From Bacillus cereus G9842 (GTDB taxonomy: Bacteria; Bacillota; Bacilli; Bacillales; Bacillaceae_G): a stretch of DNA of 64,000 nt. The position numbers were made by a program, and so were the translations under genes. The stretch spans positions 1,464,001-1,528,000 of the forward strand of contig NC_011772.1 in the NCBI RefSeq assembly GCF_000021305.1, written 5' to 3'. The notes beneath the pieces were generated by a model that saw only the letters and a list, made by a program, of their open reading frames with translations, made no database searches and was not told where the DNA came from. This document shows, in pieces, positions 25,555-35,983 of this stretch. The number at the start of each line of letters is the position of its first letter. The first letter of the stretch is position 1.

Positions 25555-26301
25555 ATGATTACAATTAAAACGAAAAATGAAATAGATTTGATGCATGAAT
25601 CTGGAAAATTACTTGCTTCATGTCATAAAGAAATTGCGAAAATGATAAAGCCAGGTATAAAGACACAAGAGATTGATACGTTTGTTGAAATGTATTTAAA
25701 ACAGCATGGTGCCACATCTGAACAGAAAGGTTACAATGGGTATCCATATGCGATATGTGCATCTGTAAACGATGAAATGTGTCATGGGTTTCCGGCCGAT
25801 GTTCCTTTAAATGAAGGAGATATTGTAACAATTGACATGGTAGTAAACTTAAATGGTGGTCTTTCAGATTCTGCTTGGACGTATAGAGTTGGAAATGTTT
25901 CTGAGGAAGCGGAAAGGTTAATGGTAGTAGCTGAGAATGCATTGTATAAAGGGATTGATCAGGCGGTAATCGGTAATCATGTAGGAGACATTGGGTATGC
26001 AATTGAGAGTTACGTAGCAAATGAAGGTTTTTCTGTCGCAAGAGACTTTACGGGACATGGAATAGGTAAAGAGATCCATGAAGAACCAGCAATTTTTCAT
26101 TTTGGGAAACAAGGACAAGGGCCTGAGTTGCAAGAAGGAATGGTAATTACAATTGAGCCAATTGTAAATGTAGGTATGCGATATTCGAAAGTAGATTTAA
26201 ATGGATGGGCTGCAAGAACGATGGACGGGAAATTATCAGCGCAATATGAGCATACAATTGCAATTACAAAAGATGGGCCAATTGTTTTAACGACGCTTTG
26301 A
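25555..26301 (+). CDS. map: type I methionine aminopeptidase
   Basis: Removes the initiator methionine from nascent proteins. 248 residues with all five metal ligands in context: IDMVVNLNGGLSDSAWT (two Asp), GHGIGKEIHEEP (His), ITIEPIV (Glu) and AQYEHTIAI (Glu). This is a stand-alone copy, not the one of the ribosomal protein operon, so it is probably the second paralogue that Bacillus species carry (YflG-like). AAAGGTAGAGG precedes the ATG. Confidence 0.94.
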   Translation: MITIKTKNEIDLMHESGKLLASCHKEIAKMIKPGIKTQEIDTFVEMYLKQHGATSEQKGYNGYPYAICASVNDEMCHGFPADVPLNEGDIVTIDMVVNLNGGLSDSAWTYRVGNVSEEAERLMVVAENALYKGIDQAVIGNHVGDIGYAIESYVANEGFSVARDFTGHGIGKEIHEEPAIFHFGKQGQGPELQEGMVITIEPIVNVGMRYSKVDLNGWAARTMDGKLSAQYEHTIAITKDGPIVLTTL

Positions 26302-26434
26302 AATAATATGTAAGAGTTTACAAAACTCGAACGAAAATGATGTTTTTATAAAATTTGTACGTGTTTTGTTAATAAATACTTTTCAAAGTATAAAAAGTGC
26401 GTTATAATCCATCTATAAAATAAATAGTTAGCTA

Positions 26435-26505
26435 CACTCATATAATCGCGGGGATATGGCCTGCAAGTTTCTACCGAAGTACCGTAAATACTTTGACTAT
26501 GAGTG
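26435..26505 (+). promoter_or_regulatory. guanine-sensing purine riboswitch aptamer
   Basis: Closely follows the xpt aptamer: P1 CACTCAT / ATGAGTG, loop 2 and loop 3 core CGGGGATATGGCCTGCAAG, GTTTCTACCG and CCGTAAAT. The specificity base in TTGACTATGAG is C, which pairs with guanine (adenine riboswitches have T). An intrinsic terminator follows at 26543-26604, so guanine or hypoxanthine should turn off xpt-pbuX by premature termination. Confidence 0.97.
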
Positions 26506-26542
26506 AGGACGAATATATTGCTTGTTTAGCATTCTTTTTTGC

Positions 26543-27218
<676 letters not shown>

Positions 27219-27221
27219 GCA

Positions 27222-28544
27222 ATGAAGCAGCATCCATTTAAAATTGCATCGCTTGGTATGCAGCATATGCTTGCTATGTATGCTGGCGCAATTATCGTAC
27301 CGCTTATTGTAGGCGGCGGACTTGGTTTAAATCAAAAAGAGTTAACATACTTAGTCTCAATTGATTTATTAATGTGCGGCGTTGCGACAATTTTACAAGC
27401 ATTATCAAATCGCTTTTTCGGTATTGGACTCCCAGTTGTACTTGGTTGTACATTTACAGCGGTTGGGCCGATGATTGCAATTGGAAAACAATACGGTGTG
27501 TCTTCTATCTATGGGGCAATTATTGCTGCCGGGTTATTCGTTGTTATTTTTGCGAAATTATTTGGAAAGCTTGTAAAACTGTTTCCACCAGTTGTAACAG
27601 GGTCTGTCGTTACAGTAATTGGAGTTACACTTGTTCCAGCCGCTATTAATGATATGGCTGGTGGAGTAGGAAGCAAAGATTTCGGAAGTCTTGAAAACTT
27701 AGCGTTAGCATTTGGAGTGTTATTATTTATCATCATTATGTATCGTTTCTTTGATGGGTTTATCCGTTCAATTTCTATTCTATTAGGTTTGTTGTTCGGT
27801 ACTATCGTTGCAGCATTTATGGGGAAAGTAAGCTTGCAAGCAGTTGGAGAGGCGGATTGGTTCCATGGTATTCAGCCATTTTACTTCGGTACACCAACAT
27901 TTGAATTAACACCAATTATTACAATGATTCTCGTTGCTTGTGTAGGGATTGTAGAAGCAACAGGTGTATACTTTGCATTATCTGATATTTGCAATAAAAA
28001 AATCGGTGAAAAAGAATTAACAAAAGGGTATCGTGCAGAAGGATTAGCGATGGTGTTAGGTGGTATTTTTAACGCGTTCCCATATACAACATACTCTCAA
28101 AACGTAGGACTTGTTCAATTAACTGGAGTAAGAAATCGCGTTATTATTTATACTTGCGGTGGTATGTTAATCGCTCTTGGGTTTATTCCGAAAATTGCAG
28201 CTATCACAACAATTATTCCGAAGTCAGTACTTGGCGGTGCTATGCTCGCAATGTTTGGTATGGTTATGGCATATGGTATTAAAATGTTAAGTAGCGTTGA
28301 CTTTGGAAGACAAGAAAACTTATTAATCGTTGCATGTTCTGTTGGAATTGGGCTTGGCGTAACAGTCGTTCCTACATTATTCTCACAACTTCCAGAAAGC
28401 ATTCGTATTTTAACAGATAACGGAATTGTACTTGGAAGTGCATCAGCAGTATTGTTAAATATCGTATTTAATATGGTGCCGCAGCGCAAAGTGAAAGTAA
28501 AAGAAGAGCCGGTGTCTATGCAAAGTGCAGTAAGAGAAGCGTAA
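27222..28544 (+). CDS. pbuX: xanthine permease
   Basis: 440 residues, NCS2/NAT family proton symporter importing xanthine. About 12-14 hydrophobic segments, the NAT signature region AEGLAMVLGGIFNAFPYTTYSQNVGLVQ (given here as two parts: AEGLAMVLGGIFNAF and PYTTYSQNVGLVQ; residues ~268-295) and the TM1 HMLAMYAGAIIVPL pattern. Cotranscribed with xpt under the guanine riboswitch, so uptake and conversion of xanthine are regulated together. Ends in a strong bidirectional terminator. Confidence 0.96.
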   Translation: MKQHPFKIASLGMQHMLAMYAGAIIVPLIVGGGLGLNQKELTYLVSIDLLMCGVATILQALSNRFFGIGLPVVLGCTFTAVGPMIAIGKQYGVSSIYGAIIAAGLFVVIFAKLFGKLVKLFPPVVTGSVVTVIGVTLVPAAINDMAGGVGSKDFGSLENLALAFGVLLFIIIMYRFFDGFIRSISILLGLLFGTIVAAFMGKVSLQAVGEADWFHGIQPFYFGTPTFELTPIITMILVACVGIVEATGVYFALSDICNKKIGEKELTKGYRAEGLAMVLGGIFNAFPYTTYSQNVGLVQLTGVRNRVIIYTCGGMLIALGFIPKIAAITTIIPKSVLGGAMLAMFGMVMAYGIKMLSSVDFGRQENLLIVACSVGIGLGVTVVPTLFSQLPESIRILTDNGIVLGSASAVLLNIVFNMVPQRKVKVKEEPVSMQSAVREA

Positions 28545-28580
28545 AAAAGCAAGGTCTCGTTATGAGACCTTGCTTTTCTT
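28545..28580. terminator. bidirectional terminator between pbuX and the DUF418 gene
   Basis: AAGCAAGGTCTC / GAGACCTTGCTT, 5-base loop, A and T runs on both sides. Confidence 0.92.
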
Positions 28581-29723
28581 TTTAAGTGGCATCATTTTCC
28601 CGTAAGTACCAAGACGCCAAATGTACTCAAGTGGCCCGTATTGGTAATGTGAAAGCCACCAGCGGCTAATAAAGATTTGTAACGTGTAGAAACCGACGCA
28701 GAATAGTGGTCCAACCCATAATGGAGCAAGATAATCATTTTTGAATAGTAGCCCAAATACAAGTAATGTAACAATTGTATGTGAGATGTAATTCGTTAAC
28801 GCCATTCGTCCAACGTATTGGAATGGACGTAATACTGTTTGCCATTTTTCTTTTTGTAATAAACGCATTAACGTGACAATGTAGAAGATGAACAATGTCT
28901 TTCCGCTTATCATCGTAATACCCATAAGTGAAAATGGTGTGTATGGTTGATTGTTCATAAAGAAGTAAACCATAATAAACCACATCGGTAATGTTAAAAT
29001 GAACATAATGATTTGCCATTTTTTAAGTTTTGGATCTAATTCCTTAGCACGGCGGAAAATGTCTTTTTTACCGGCATATAATCCGAGTAAAAACAATCCT
29101 AGTGTTTCAGGAAGCATAATAAGACTGTTACTTATTGCTTCAGAATAGAAAGAATAGAATCTGTCTGTAATTTGTAAGCCCCAGTTTTCTAACGGCATAA
29201 TGGCTATGGAAAGGCCTAGTTCATCTACCGGCACTAATAACATGACAAGAGAACCTAATAATGTGAACAATTGCATGAAACTTAATAGTACAATTGACCA
29301 TATTAAAATAGTACGTGTCTTTCTTTTGTAAAATAAAAATAAGAAAAACCCGGTAATTGCATAAGTATGTAAAATGTCACCGTCCCATAAAAGAACGTAA
29401 TGTAAGAACCCAAATAATAATAAGATAAGTAAGCGGCGAACAAACAAAGTTTTTGGACGATCGGTCTTCGCCTCAGCACGATTCATAAAAATATAAAAAC
29501 CTAATCCGAATAAAAACGAAAAAATTGTATAAAATTTCGTTTGAATAAACATATCGTAAAATAGGCGAATATAGCTGTCTATCCCTTCGTAAATTCCTGT
29601 AATATCACGTGAGTCAACCCCGGCAATAATTGGCCAGTTAACAAGAAAAATACCTAATACAGCTATTCCTCTAATAATATCGATGGAATGTATCCTCTCG
29701 CCTTGTGAAATGTTTTGTGTCAT
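28560..29723 (-). CDS. DUF418 family membrane protein
   Basis: 387 residues from ATG 29723 (GGAGG seven bases upstream). Eight to ten hydrophobic segments. The start GERIHSIDIIRGIAVLGIFLVN and the C-terminal DUF418 region (RMALTNYISHT, then PLEYIWRLGTYGKMMPL) are diagnostic of the YeiB/YxaH/YrkO group of multi-spanning proteins related in layout to acyltransferases. The substrate is unknown. Transcribed alone towards pbuX. Confidence 0.88.
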   Translation of the reverse strand: MTQNISQGERIHSIDIIRGIAVLGIFLVNWPIIAGVDSRDITGIYEGIDSYIRLFYDMFIQTKFYTIFSFLFGLGFYIFMNRAEAKTDRPKTLFVRRLLILLLFGFLHYVLLWDGDILHTYAITGFFLFLFYKRKTRTILIWSIVLLSFMQLFTLLGSLVMLLVPVDELGLSIAIMPLENWGLQITDRFYSFYSEAISNSLIMLPETLGLFLLGLYAGKKDIFRRAKELDPKLKKWQIIMFILTLPMWFIMVYFFMNNQPYTPFSLMGITMISGKTLFIFYIVTLMRLLQKEKWQTVLRPFQYVGRMALTNYISHTIVTLLVFGLLFKNDYLAPLWVGPLFCVGFYTLQIFISRWWLSHYQYGPLEYIWRLGTYGKMMPLKKKSKVS

Positions 29724-29916
29724 TATTTTCCTCCTTGTTAAGTAATTCCCTTTTATTATACAAAATGTAAAGAAGAGGGTATATAGGTAATTTCCAATTT
29801 TTAAAACTGTTAAGATGCGTATTATGAGATATAATAAGAGTGCACAACAAGTTTTAACCTTCTTCAAAACAGGCAGTAAAGCTCCTTCCTATAAGGGGCT
29901 TTCTTTATGAAAAGTG

Positions 29917-29971
29917 TTGATAATGATTCTCTTTAATGATAAACTGTATTCAAAAGTGATAATCATTATCA
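29917..29971 (+). promoter_or_regulatory. promoter with Fur boxes in front of a 28-residue peptide gene
   Basis: TTGATA (29917-29922), 17-base spacer, TAAACT (29940-29945). The -35 overlaps TGATAATGATTCTCT, an imperfect Fur box; a perfect 7-1-7 Fur box, TGATAATCATTATCA, lies at 29957-29971 just downstream of the -10. Iron-dependent repression by Fur is the likely control. Confidence 0.8.
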
Positions 29972-29991
29972 AAAAAGGTTGGTGCGTAAGT

Positions 29992-30078
29992 ATGGTATAT
30001 GCATTAGTAGCAGGTACAGTCGTTGTATATGCAGTTATTACAAAGTATGTTTTAAATGGAGTAGGAACAGCAAAATGA
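29992..30078 (+). CDS. Fur-controlled 28-residue membrane peptide
   Basis: ATG-to-TGA ORF of 28 codons (MVYALVAGTVVVYAVITKYV, then LNGVGTAK). Residues 3-17 form one hydrophobic helix; the C-terminus has two lysines. AAGG at 29976 is a weak ribosome site. It is 20 bases downstream of a perfect Fur box and is followed by a strong terminator, so it forms its own small transcription unit. I do not recognise the family. It does not look like the basic FbpA/FbpB/FbpC peptides. Confidence 0.6.
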   Translation: MVYALVAGTVVVYAVITKYVLNGVGTAK

Positions 30079-30090
30079 GTGATATGACAT

Positions 30091-30133
30091 AAAATCCCTT
30101 TCATTTGTAAAAAGAATGAAAGGGATTTTTTAT
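30091..30133 (+). terminator. terminator of the 28-residue peptide gene
   Basis: AAATCCCTTTCATT / AATGAAAGGGATTT, T-run. Confidence 0.92.
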
Positions 30134-30272
30134 TTTTAATGAGAATATGCTGAAAATTTAGTATGATAGTAAAGTGAAACTGTAATCAATGGGTAGGTGT
30201 AACTCTCACTGGTTATGAGCTCGCAAATAGCAGGGAAAAGTATATACATCTTGGATAAAGGGGAACAAGGGG

Positions 30273-33200
30273 ATGACAAACATAGTACAGACAAACGGTA
30301 TGAGAAAACTTGTTTGTTTTTATGAAGAGTGGCAAAAACACGGCGATGCAGAGAATAGTTTAAAGTTGTTTGAGGTGATTCAAAAATATAAACAAGAACA
30401 GCTTATGATAGCGTTCTGCGGTCACTTCTCTGCAGGGAAATCAACGATGATGAATCATCTATATAAAGCACAGTTGTTACCAACAAGTCCAATTCCGACA
30501 AGCGCTAACGTCGTTAAAATTGAAAAGGGATTTGATCGTGTTGTTGTAACGATTAAATCTGGAGAACAGTACGAATATGATGGTGCATATTCAGCGGAAG
30601 AATTAAAACAAATTTGTAAAGACGGTGATGAGGTAATTGGTGTTCATATTTATCGGAATGATGCGCCAATTCCTGAGGGTGTTATGTTAGTTGATACACC
30701 AGGGATTGATTCAACAGATGATGCCCATCAATTAGCGACAGAATCAACGCTGCATCTAGCAGACGTAATTTTTTATATGATGGATTATAATCACGTCCAA
30801 TCGGAAGTGAATTTACAATTTGTTAAAGAATTGAAACAACGTAATAAAACGGTTTATCTCGTTGTAAATCAAATAGATAAACATAAAGAAAATGAATTAT
30901 CGTTTGAGGATTATAAAGATAGTGTAAAACAATCGTTCTCTAACTGGGATATTGAAGTAGATGGAGTTTATTATACGTCATTAAGAATGATGAACCATCC
31001 ACAAAATGAAATTGGAAGCTTAGAAACATTAATTACATCTATTATGAAAGAAAAAGAGCAGTATGTAAGAGATGGAATGGAGCGAGAAACAGAATATTTA
31101 ATGGGGGAACATTTCTCGTTTATTCTTTCTGAAAATGAAAAAGCTCTTTTGACATATGAGGAAGAGTTAGCATCACCGCTTTCGATTTCAGAAATAGTTG
31201 AAAAGAAAGAAGAGCTAACGGAAATTAAAGATCGCGAGGCTAGTAAAGAATCTCATGTGAGAAACGAATTTATAAAAGGTTTACAAGCTATATTAGATAA
31301 CGCGTATTTAATGCCATTTGAAATGAGAGAATTGGCAAATGCATATTTAGAAACGAAATTAACAAAGTTTAAAGTTGGTTTGCTATTTGCAAAAGGAAAG
31401 ACGGAGCAAGAAAAACAAAGACGTGTAGAGGCGTTTTATTCTGCCCTTCAAAAGACTGTTGAAACGCAACTTGATTTTCATGTGAAAGAATTTATTGTGG
31501 CCTTCTTAAAAGAAGAAGGATTGTTCACGGAGGAAATTGGGAAAGACATATATGCTTTAGAAATTGCTTTTGGACCAGAAATGTTAGCTGAAGTCATTAA
31601 ACAAGGTGCAGGTTTCACAGGTGATTACTTACTTCTTTATACAGCGGATGTAGCGAATGAACTGAAGAAACGTTATTTTACAAAAGCTCAGCAAATTTTT
31701 GATAAAAGTGCAGTCGTTTTAAAGCAAAAGGTGAAGGAAGCAGTTGCTCGTATGGAACAAGAGATTGAAAAATATACGATGTTGCAAACGGCAAAAGAGA
31801 CGGAATTACAATACAGTAACAATTTAGAGACATATGAAAGTTATTTACAAAATATTTGGCGCGAGCGTGTTGCTACACCAGAAGGATTGCAAATAGAGGA
31901 GATATTGCAACGTGAAAAACAAATTGTTAGTGAGAAATTTACACTACAAGAGCAGGAGATTGTAAATGATAACGGGGCGGCTCATGAAGAAGAGATAAAA
32001 GGAACAGCAGTTTTAAATATTCAGCGTATATTAGAGAAAGTGAAGAAAGCTGAAATGATATTAGAGCCATTGCCAGCGCTGAAACATGTACAGCAAGAGG
32101 TAATAGAAAAAAGGCGTCGTGTGGAAACGAAACAATTTACAGTAGCGTTATTCGGAGCTTTTAGTGCTGGGAAATCATCATTTGCCAATGCCTTACTAGG
32201 TGAGAAGGTACTTCCTGTATCACCAAATCCGACGACGGCAACGATTAATCAAATTTTGCCGGTTACAGAGGAAAAACCACACGGAACAGTAATGGTTCAA
32301 TTCAAATCAAAGCAAGCTTTATTAGAAGATATGAAAGCTGTTTATAAGCTGTTTCATTATGAGATTACTACGTTAGATGAGGCGTTAGCACAAATTGATA
32401 AAGTTATGAAATATCCTTCACCAACTGGGAAGCAAAAAACAACATTTAGCTTTTTACGAGCGGTACAAAAAGGGTATGATGCAGTTTCTACTTATTTAGG
32501 AGAACAAGTACAAGTTACATTAGAAGAGTTCTCTGATTATGTAGCGAACGAAGAAAAATCATGCTTCGTTGAGTATATGGAGCTTTATTATGATTGTGCT
32601 TTAACAAGGCAGGGAGTAGCGCTTGTAGACACACCTGGAGCGGATTCTATTAATGCTCGCCATACGGATGTTGCATTCCAGTATATTAAAAACGCAGATG
32701 CTATTTTATTTGTAACATATTATAACCATGTATTCTCTCGTGCTGATCGTGAATTTTTAATTCAGCTTGGTCGTGTAAAGGATACCTTTGCCCTTGATAA
32801 AATGTTCTTCTTAATTAATGCGGCGGATTTAGCAGAGTCTGAAGAAGAACTTGAAATGGTAAAAGGTTATATCGCAGATCAGCTACTGCAATACGGTATT
32901 AGAAATCCGCGTTTATTTGCAATTTCAAGTTTATGTGCGCTTGAAGAGAAACAAGGAAAGAATGTTGAAAAAGAGAAGTATGGTATTTTACAAAACTCTG
33001 GAATTACTAAGTTTGAGGAATCATTTACGTCCTTTATGATGAGAGATTTAATGCTTGTTTCTGTGCATGCTCTATATGGTGCGTTGCAAGGGGCAGATCA
33101 GCTTTTAGTAAACATGATAAATGGTGCAAAGCAGGGGAATGAAGAGAAAGAGAAGCAAACGAAAAAATATGAAGCAGAGCGTGGTCAACTACTTCATATC

Positions 33201-33932
33201 ATTTCATCATATAGTGTACTTGCTGAAGAACAGGCGATGCAAAATGAAGTGAAAGAGTTGCTTTATTACGTGCAACAGCGTCTATTCCTACGCTATAACG
33301 ATGTGTTTACTGAATTTATTAATCCGGCGTCACTTCGAACGGATGGAAATGTGAAAACACAATTGCAACAGTGTGTTATGGAATTAGTAGCATTTATTCA
33401 GCATGATTTATTACAAGAAATGCGTGCGACATCATTACGTCTTGAAAAATGGATAGACGAAGCGATGAAGCGTGCAAAGGACGAAATTGTAGTGAACTGT
33501 AAAGTAGAAAATCAATCAATTTCTATGAATGGAACAGTGGAGTATGAATATAAAGATATTACACATAAAGAACCGTTCCCTTCAGTTGAAATAAAAGATT
33601 TCAAAAAAGCACTGGCACATTTTAAAAATGAGAAAAGCTTTTTTGAAAAGAATGACAAAGCTTTTATGCAAGAAGACGCTAAATCTGTATTAGAACCGCT
33701 CGTATCAAACTATGTAGCCGATGAAAAAGATTTATTTGTTCATCATTATAAGCAAGAATGGGATATGAAGTGGAACTTATTCCAAAAAGTGATGCAACAA
33801 GATGTGATGAACTATTATGAAAGTATATTGTTTGCATTGGCTGAAACGATCGATGTATCTCTATATGAACAAAGTAAAGAACAATTGCAAAAGCAGTTAG
33901 TAGAGATTGAAAAAGAAATTTATGTTATATAG
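30273..33932 (+). CDS. dynA: double dynamin-like GTPase DynA (YpbR)
   Basis: 1219 residues: two dynamin-like subunits fused head to tail, as in B. subtilis DynA (1193 residues), which tethers and fuses membranes and helps against membrane damage and phage. First GTPase: P-loop GHFSAGKSTMMN (~48-59), VDTPGIDS (~139-146), NQID. Second GTPase: GAFSAGKSSFANALLG (~625-640), VDTPGADS (~785-792), INAADLAE. Long helical stalk regions follow each. An AAGGGG-type site precedes ATG 30273. Both GTPase domains look intact. Confidence 0.95.
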   Translation: MTNIVQTNGMRKLVCFYEEWQKHGDAENSLKLFEVIQKYKQEQLMIAFCGHFSAGKSTMMNHLYKAQLLPTSPIPTSANVVKIEKGFDRVVVTIKSGEQYEYDGAYSAEELKQICKDGDEVIGVHIYRNDAPIPEGVMLVDTPGIDSTDDAHQLATESTLHLADVIFYMMDYNHVQSEVNLQFVKELKQRNKTVYLVVNQIDKHKENELSFEDYKDSVKQSFSNWDIEVDGVYYTSLRMMNHPQNEIGSLETLITSIMKEKEQYVRDGMERETEYLMGEHFSFILSENEKALLTYEEELASPLSISEIVEKKEELTEIKDREASKESHVRNEFIKGLQAILDNAYLMPFEMRELANAYLETKLTKFKVGLLFAKGKTEQEKQRRVEAFYSALQKTVETQLDFHVKEFIVAFLKEEGLFTEEIGKDIYALEIAFGPEMLAEVIKQGAGFTGDYLLLYTADVANELKKRYFTKAQQIFDKSAVVLKQKVKEAVARMEQEIEKYTMLQTAKETELQYSNNLETYESYLQNIWRERVATPEGLQIEEILQREKQIVSEKFTLQEQEIVNDNGAAHEEEIKGTAVLNIQRILEKVKKAEMILEPLPALKHVQQEVIEKRRRVETKQFTVALFGAFSAGKSSFANALLGEKVLPVSPNPTTATINQILPVTEEKPHGTVMVQFKSKQALLEDMKAVYKLFHYEITTLDEALAQIDKVMKYPSPTGKQKTTFSFLRAVQKGYDAVSTYLGEQVQVTLEEFSDYVANEEKSCFVEYMELYYDCALTRQGVALVDTPGADSINARHTDVAFQYIKNADAILFVTYYNHVFSRADREFLIQLGRVKDTFALDKMFFLINAADLAESEEELEMVKGYIADQLLQYGIRNPRLFAISSLCALEEKQGKNVEKEKYGILQNSGITKFEESFTSFMMRDLMLVSVHALYGALQGADQLLVNMINGAKQGNEEKEKQTKKYEAERGQLLHIISSYSVLAEEQAMQNEVKELLYYVQQRLFLRYNDVFTEFINPASLRTDGNVKTQLQQCVMELVAFIQHDLLQEMRATSLRLEKWIDEAMKRAKDEIVVNCKVENQSISMNGTVEYEYKDITHKEPFPSVEIKDFKKALAHFKNEKSFFEKNDKAFMQEDAKSVLEPLVSNYVADEKDLFVHHYKQEWDMKWNLFQKVMQQDVMNYYESILFALAETIDVSLYEQSKEQLQKQLVEIEKEIYVI

Positions 33933-33935
33933 TCG

Positions 33936-34190
33936 TTATGAGAAAAAGATTCGTTCAATTTTCTTTTGCAGTACAGTATCTAAAGATTTGACAAATCCAG
34001 CAAATTCATCGGTAGAAATCATATGAGTAAGAACGAGTCGTCTGCCATCTGGTGTTTCACCGCATAAGACGAATGAAGAAAATTCATATGTTTTGTTTTC
34101 TACTACTAATTTTGGGTAGGAATACGTGTCGCTTTTCTTCTTCTTTCCATCAATAGAGATGACGTTGCATTTTTTCTCATTGTTGTCCAT
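33936..34190 (-). CDS. conserved small protein of unknown function
   Basis: 84 residues, minus strand, from ATG 34190 with GGAGGGG upstream. Sequence MDNNEKKCNVISIDGKKKKS...PKLVVENKTYEFSSFVLCGETPDGRRLVLTHMISTDEF; soluble, probably beta-rich, with a Lys cluster after residue 16. Convergent with dynA and divergent from an acetyltransferase gene. No family recognised. Confidence 0.65.
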   Translation of the reverse strand: MDNNEKKCNVISIDGKKKKSDTYSYPKLVVENKTYEFSSFVLCGETPDGRRLVLTHMISTDEFAGFVKSLDTVLQKKIERIFFS

Positions 34191-34261
34191 GATGAACCCC
34201 TCCTTTCTATTACTTATGGTAGACAAGGAGGGTTTAGAACAATAGAGAAAGGGGAATTTTT

Positions 34262-34723
34262 ATGGGTGTAGTAATAGAGTATATTTCGAAAGAAGAAGCT
34301 ATACCGAAGCCTTTATTGCTACTTGCTGATCCAAGTGAACGGCAAATAGCTACATATGTACAAAGAGGATTAACATACGTAGCAAAGCAAGAGGGTAGCG
34401 TTATCGGTGTATATGTTCTTTTAGAAACAAGGCCAAAGACGATGGAAATCATGAATATTGCGGTTGCAGAGCATGTGCAAGGAAAAGGGATTGGAAAGAA
34501 GCTAGTAAGTCATGCTGTAGAAACTGCTAAAGGATATGGTATGTCAAAACTGGAAATTGGTACAGGTAATTCTAGTGTTTCACAACTTGCTTTATATCAA
34601 AAATGTGGATTTCGTATTTTTTCTATTGATTTTGATTACTTTTCAAAGCATTATGAAGAAGAGATTATTGAAAATGGCATTGTATGCCGTGATATGATTC
34701 GGCTTGCAATGGAATTGAATTAG
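34262..34723 (+). CDS. GNAT family N-acetyltransferase
   Basis: 153 residues. The acetyl-CoA-binding motif is clear: IAVAEHVQGKGIGKKLV (Q/RxxGxG/A, residues ~66-82), followed by GNSSVSQLALYQKCGFRI. AGAAAGGGG precedes ATG 34262. The acceptor is unknown. It leads a run of three close plus-strand genes (34262-35862). Confidence 0.9.
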   Translation: MGVVIEYISKEEAIPKPLLLLADPSERQIATYVQRGLTYVAKQEGSVIGVYVLLETRPKTMEIMNIAVAEHVQGKGIGKKLVSHAVETAKGYGMSKLEIGTGNSSVSQLALYQKCGFRIFSIDFDYFSKHYEEEIIENGIVCRDMIRLAMELN

Positions 34724-34753
34724 AACGTATAACTTATTTAGGGGGAAGAGAAG

Positions 34754-35026
34754 ATGGAAGTACATAAAGCAATTACAGCACATTCTCGTAAACAAAATGA
34801 AAGTGTAAAAGCATGTTTACAATTAGATGCGCAGCGTGAAGCAGCTATTGAAGCAGCCGTATCTCTTGCGTCAAATGGGAAAGAATTTTCGGTTGATGTC
34901 ATTAATGTTGTAACAAAGCAAATTAATGATCTTGCAAAAAATGGTGTTACCTTGCAGCGTAAATATGTTACAGAAGAAATGGTTATGGAGTATGTAAGTC
35001 GTTTACAAGAGAAAGAAGGTCGTTAA
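34754..35026 (+). CDS. ypbS: YpbS-like protein (DUF2533)
   Basis: 90 residues: EVHKAITAHSRKQNESV, then VTLQRKYVTEEMVMEYVSRL; helical, cytosolic. The pattern is that of DUF2533, which includes B. subtilis YpbS, encoded next to ypbR (dynA) there too. The AGGGGG site is 8 bases from ATG. The function is unknown. Confidence 0.65.
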   Translation: MEVHKAITAHSRKQNESVKACLQLDAQREAAIEAAVSLASNGKEFSVDVINVVTKQINDLAKNGVTLQRKYVTEEMVMEYVSRLQEKEGR

Positions 35027-35028
35027 AG

Positions 35029-35862
35029 ATGATAGTTACAGTCGAATGGTTACGTGAGCATATAGAAGATGAGAACGTCCGTGTAATCGATTGTCGTTTT
35101 GATTTAGCGAATCCTAATTGGGGTAGAGAAAAGTATGAAGAAGAACATATTCCTCATGCTTTATATTTTGATTTGAATTTAGATTTATCAAGTCCTATAG
35201 TAGAGCATGGTGGCCGCCACCCGTTGCCAAGCATTGAAGAGTTTGCGGACAAGCTTTCGGAGGTTGGTATTGATGAACATACGACAGTAATTGCGTATGA
35301 CAGTCAAGCTGGTGCAAATGCTGCTCGTTTATGGTGGTTATGTAACTATGTAGGACATGAGAAAGTATATATATTAGATGGTGGTTTCCCGGTTTGGAAA
35401 GAGAATGGACTACCGACAACAACGGAAATTCCTGTTGTTATACGAAAAACATTCAAAACAAACATACAAGATCATATGCTTGTATCGATGGAAACAGTAA
35501 GAGAGAATATCCAGGCAGGTGCAGATGTTACGTTAATTGATTCAAGAGAGCCAAAACGTTATGCTGGTGTAGAGGAACTTGTCGATCATAAAGCAGGACA
35601 TATTCCGACAGCAGCAAACTATTTTTGGAAGGATGGAATGTTGCAATCAGGACAATTTAAGAATGAAGCTGAGCAACAAGGACGATTCCAAAATCTGTCG
35701 AAAGATAAGGAAACCATTGTATATTGTGGTTCTGGTGTTACGGCATGTCCAAATATCATTGCGTTAAAATTGGCTGGATTCCAAAATGTTAAATTGTATG
35801 CGGGTAGCTGGAGTGATTGGATTTCTTATCCAGAAAATCAAATTGCAAAAGAAGAAGATTAA
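35029..35862 (+). CDS. sulfurtransferase with two rhodanese domains
   Basis: 277 residues; thiosulfate or 3-mercaptopyruvate sulfurtransferase type. The N-terminal inactive rhodanese domain has VRVIDCRFDLANPNWGR; the C-terminal domain holds the catalytic Cys in VYCGSGVTACPNII (near residue 233). Loop CGSGVTAC resembles mercaptopyruvate-type enzymes, but the substrate is uncertain. It starts two bases after ypbS. Confidence 0.9.
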   Translation: MIVTVEWLREHIEDENVRVIDCRFDLANPNWGREKYEEEHIPHALYFDLNLDLSSPIVEHGGRHPLPSIEEFADKLSEVGIDEHTTVIAYDSQAGANAARLWWLCNYVGHEKVYILDGGFPVWKENGLPTTTEIPVVIRKTFKTNIQDHMLVSMETVRENIQAGADVTLIDSREPKRYAGVEELVDHKAGHIPTAANYFWKDGMLQSGQFKNEAEQQGRFQNLSKDKETIVYCGSGVTACPNIIALKLAGFQNVKLYAGSWSDWISYPENQIAKEED

Positions 35863-35983
35863 TCACTTGCATGCAAAAATAATTTGTATTAAAATAAGGT
35901 CACAAGCAAGAGATTGCTCGAAAAACTTTGTATTTTACACATTGGAAACAATGTGATAATATAACGACAAGTAAATAATACAT

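Noticed and set aside
30135..30272. Structured leader in front of dynA
   Set aside because: Short pairings (TAACTCTCACTGGTTATGAG) are visible but match no known RNA and could be chance; no terminator or alternative fold was found.
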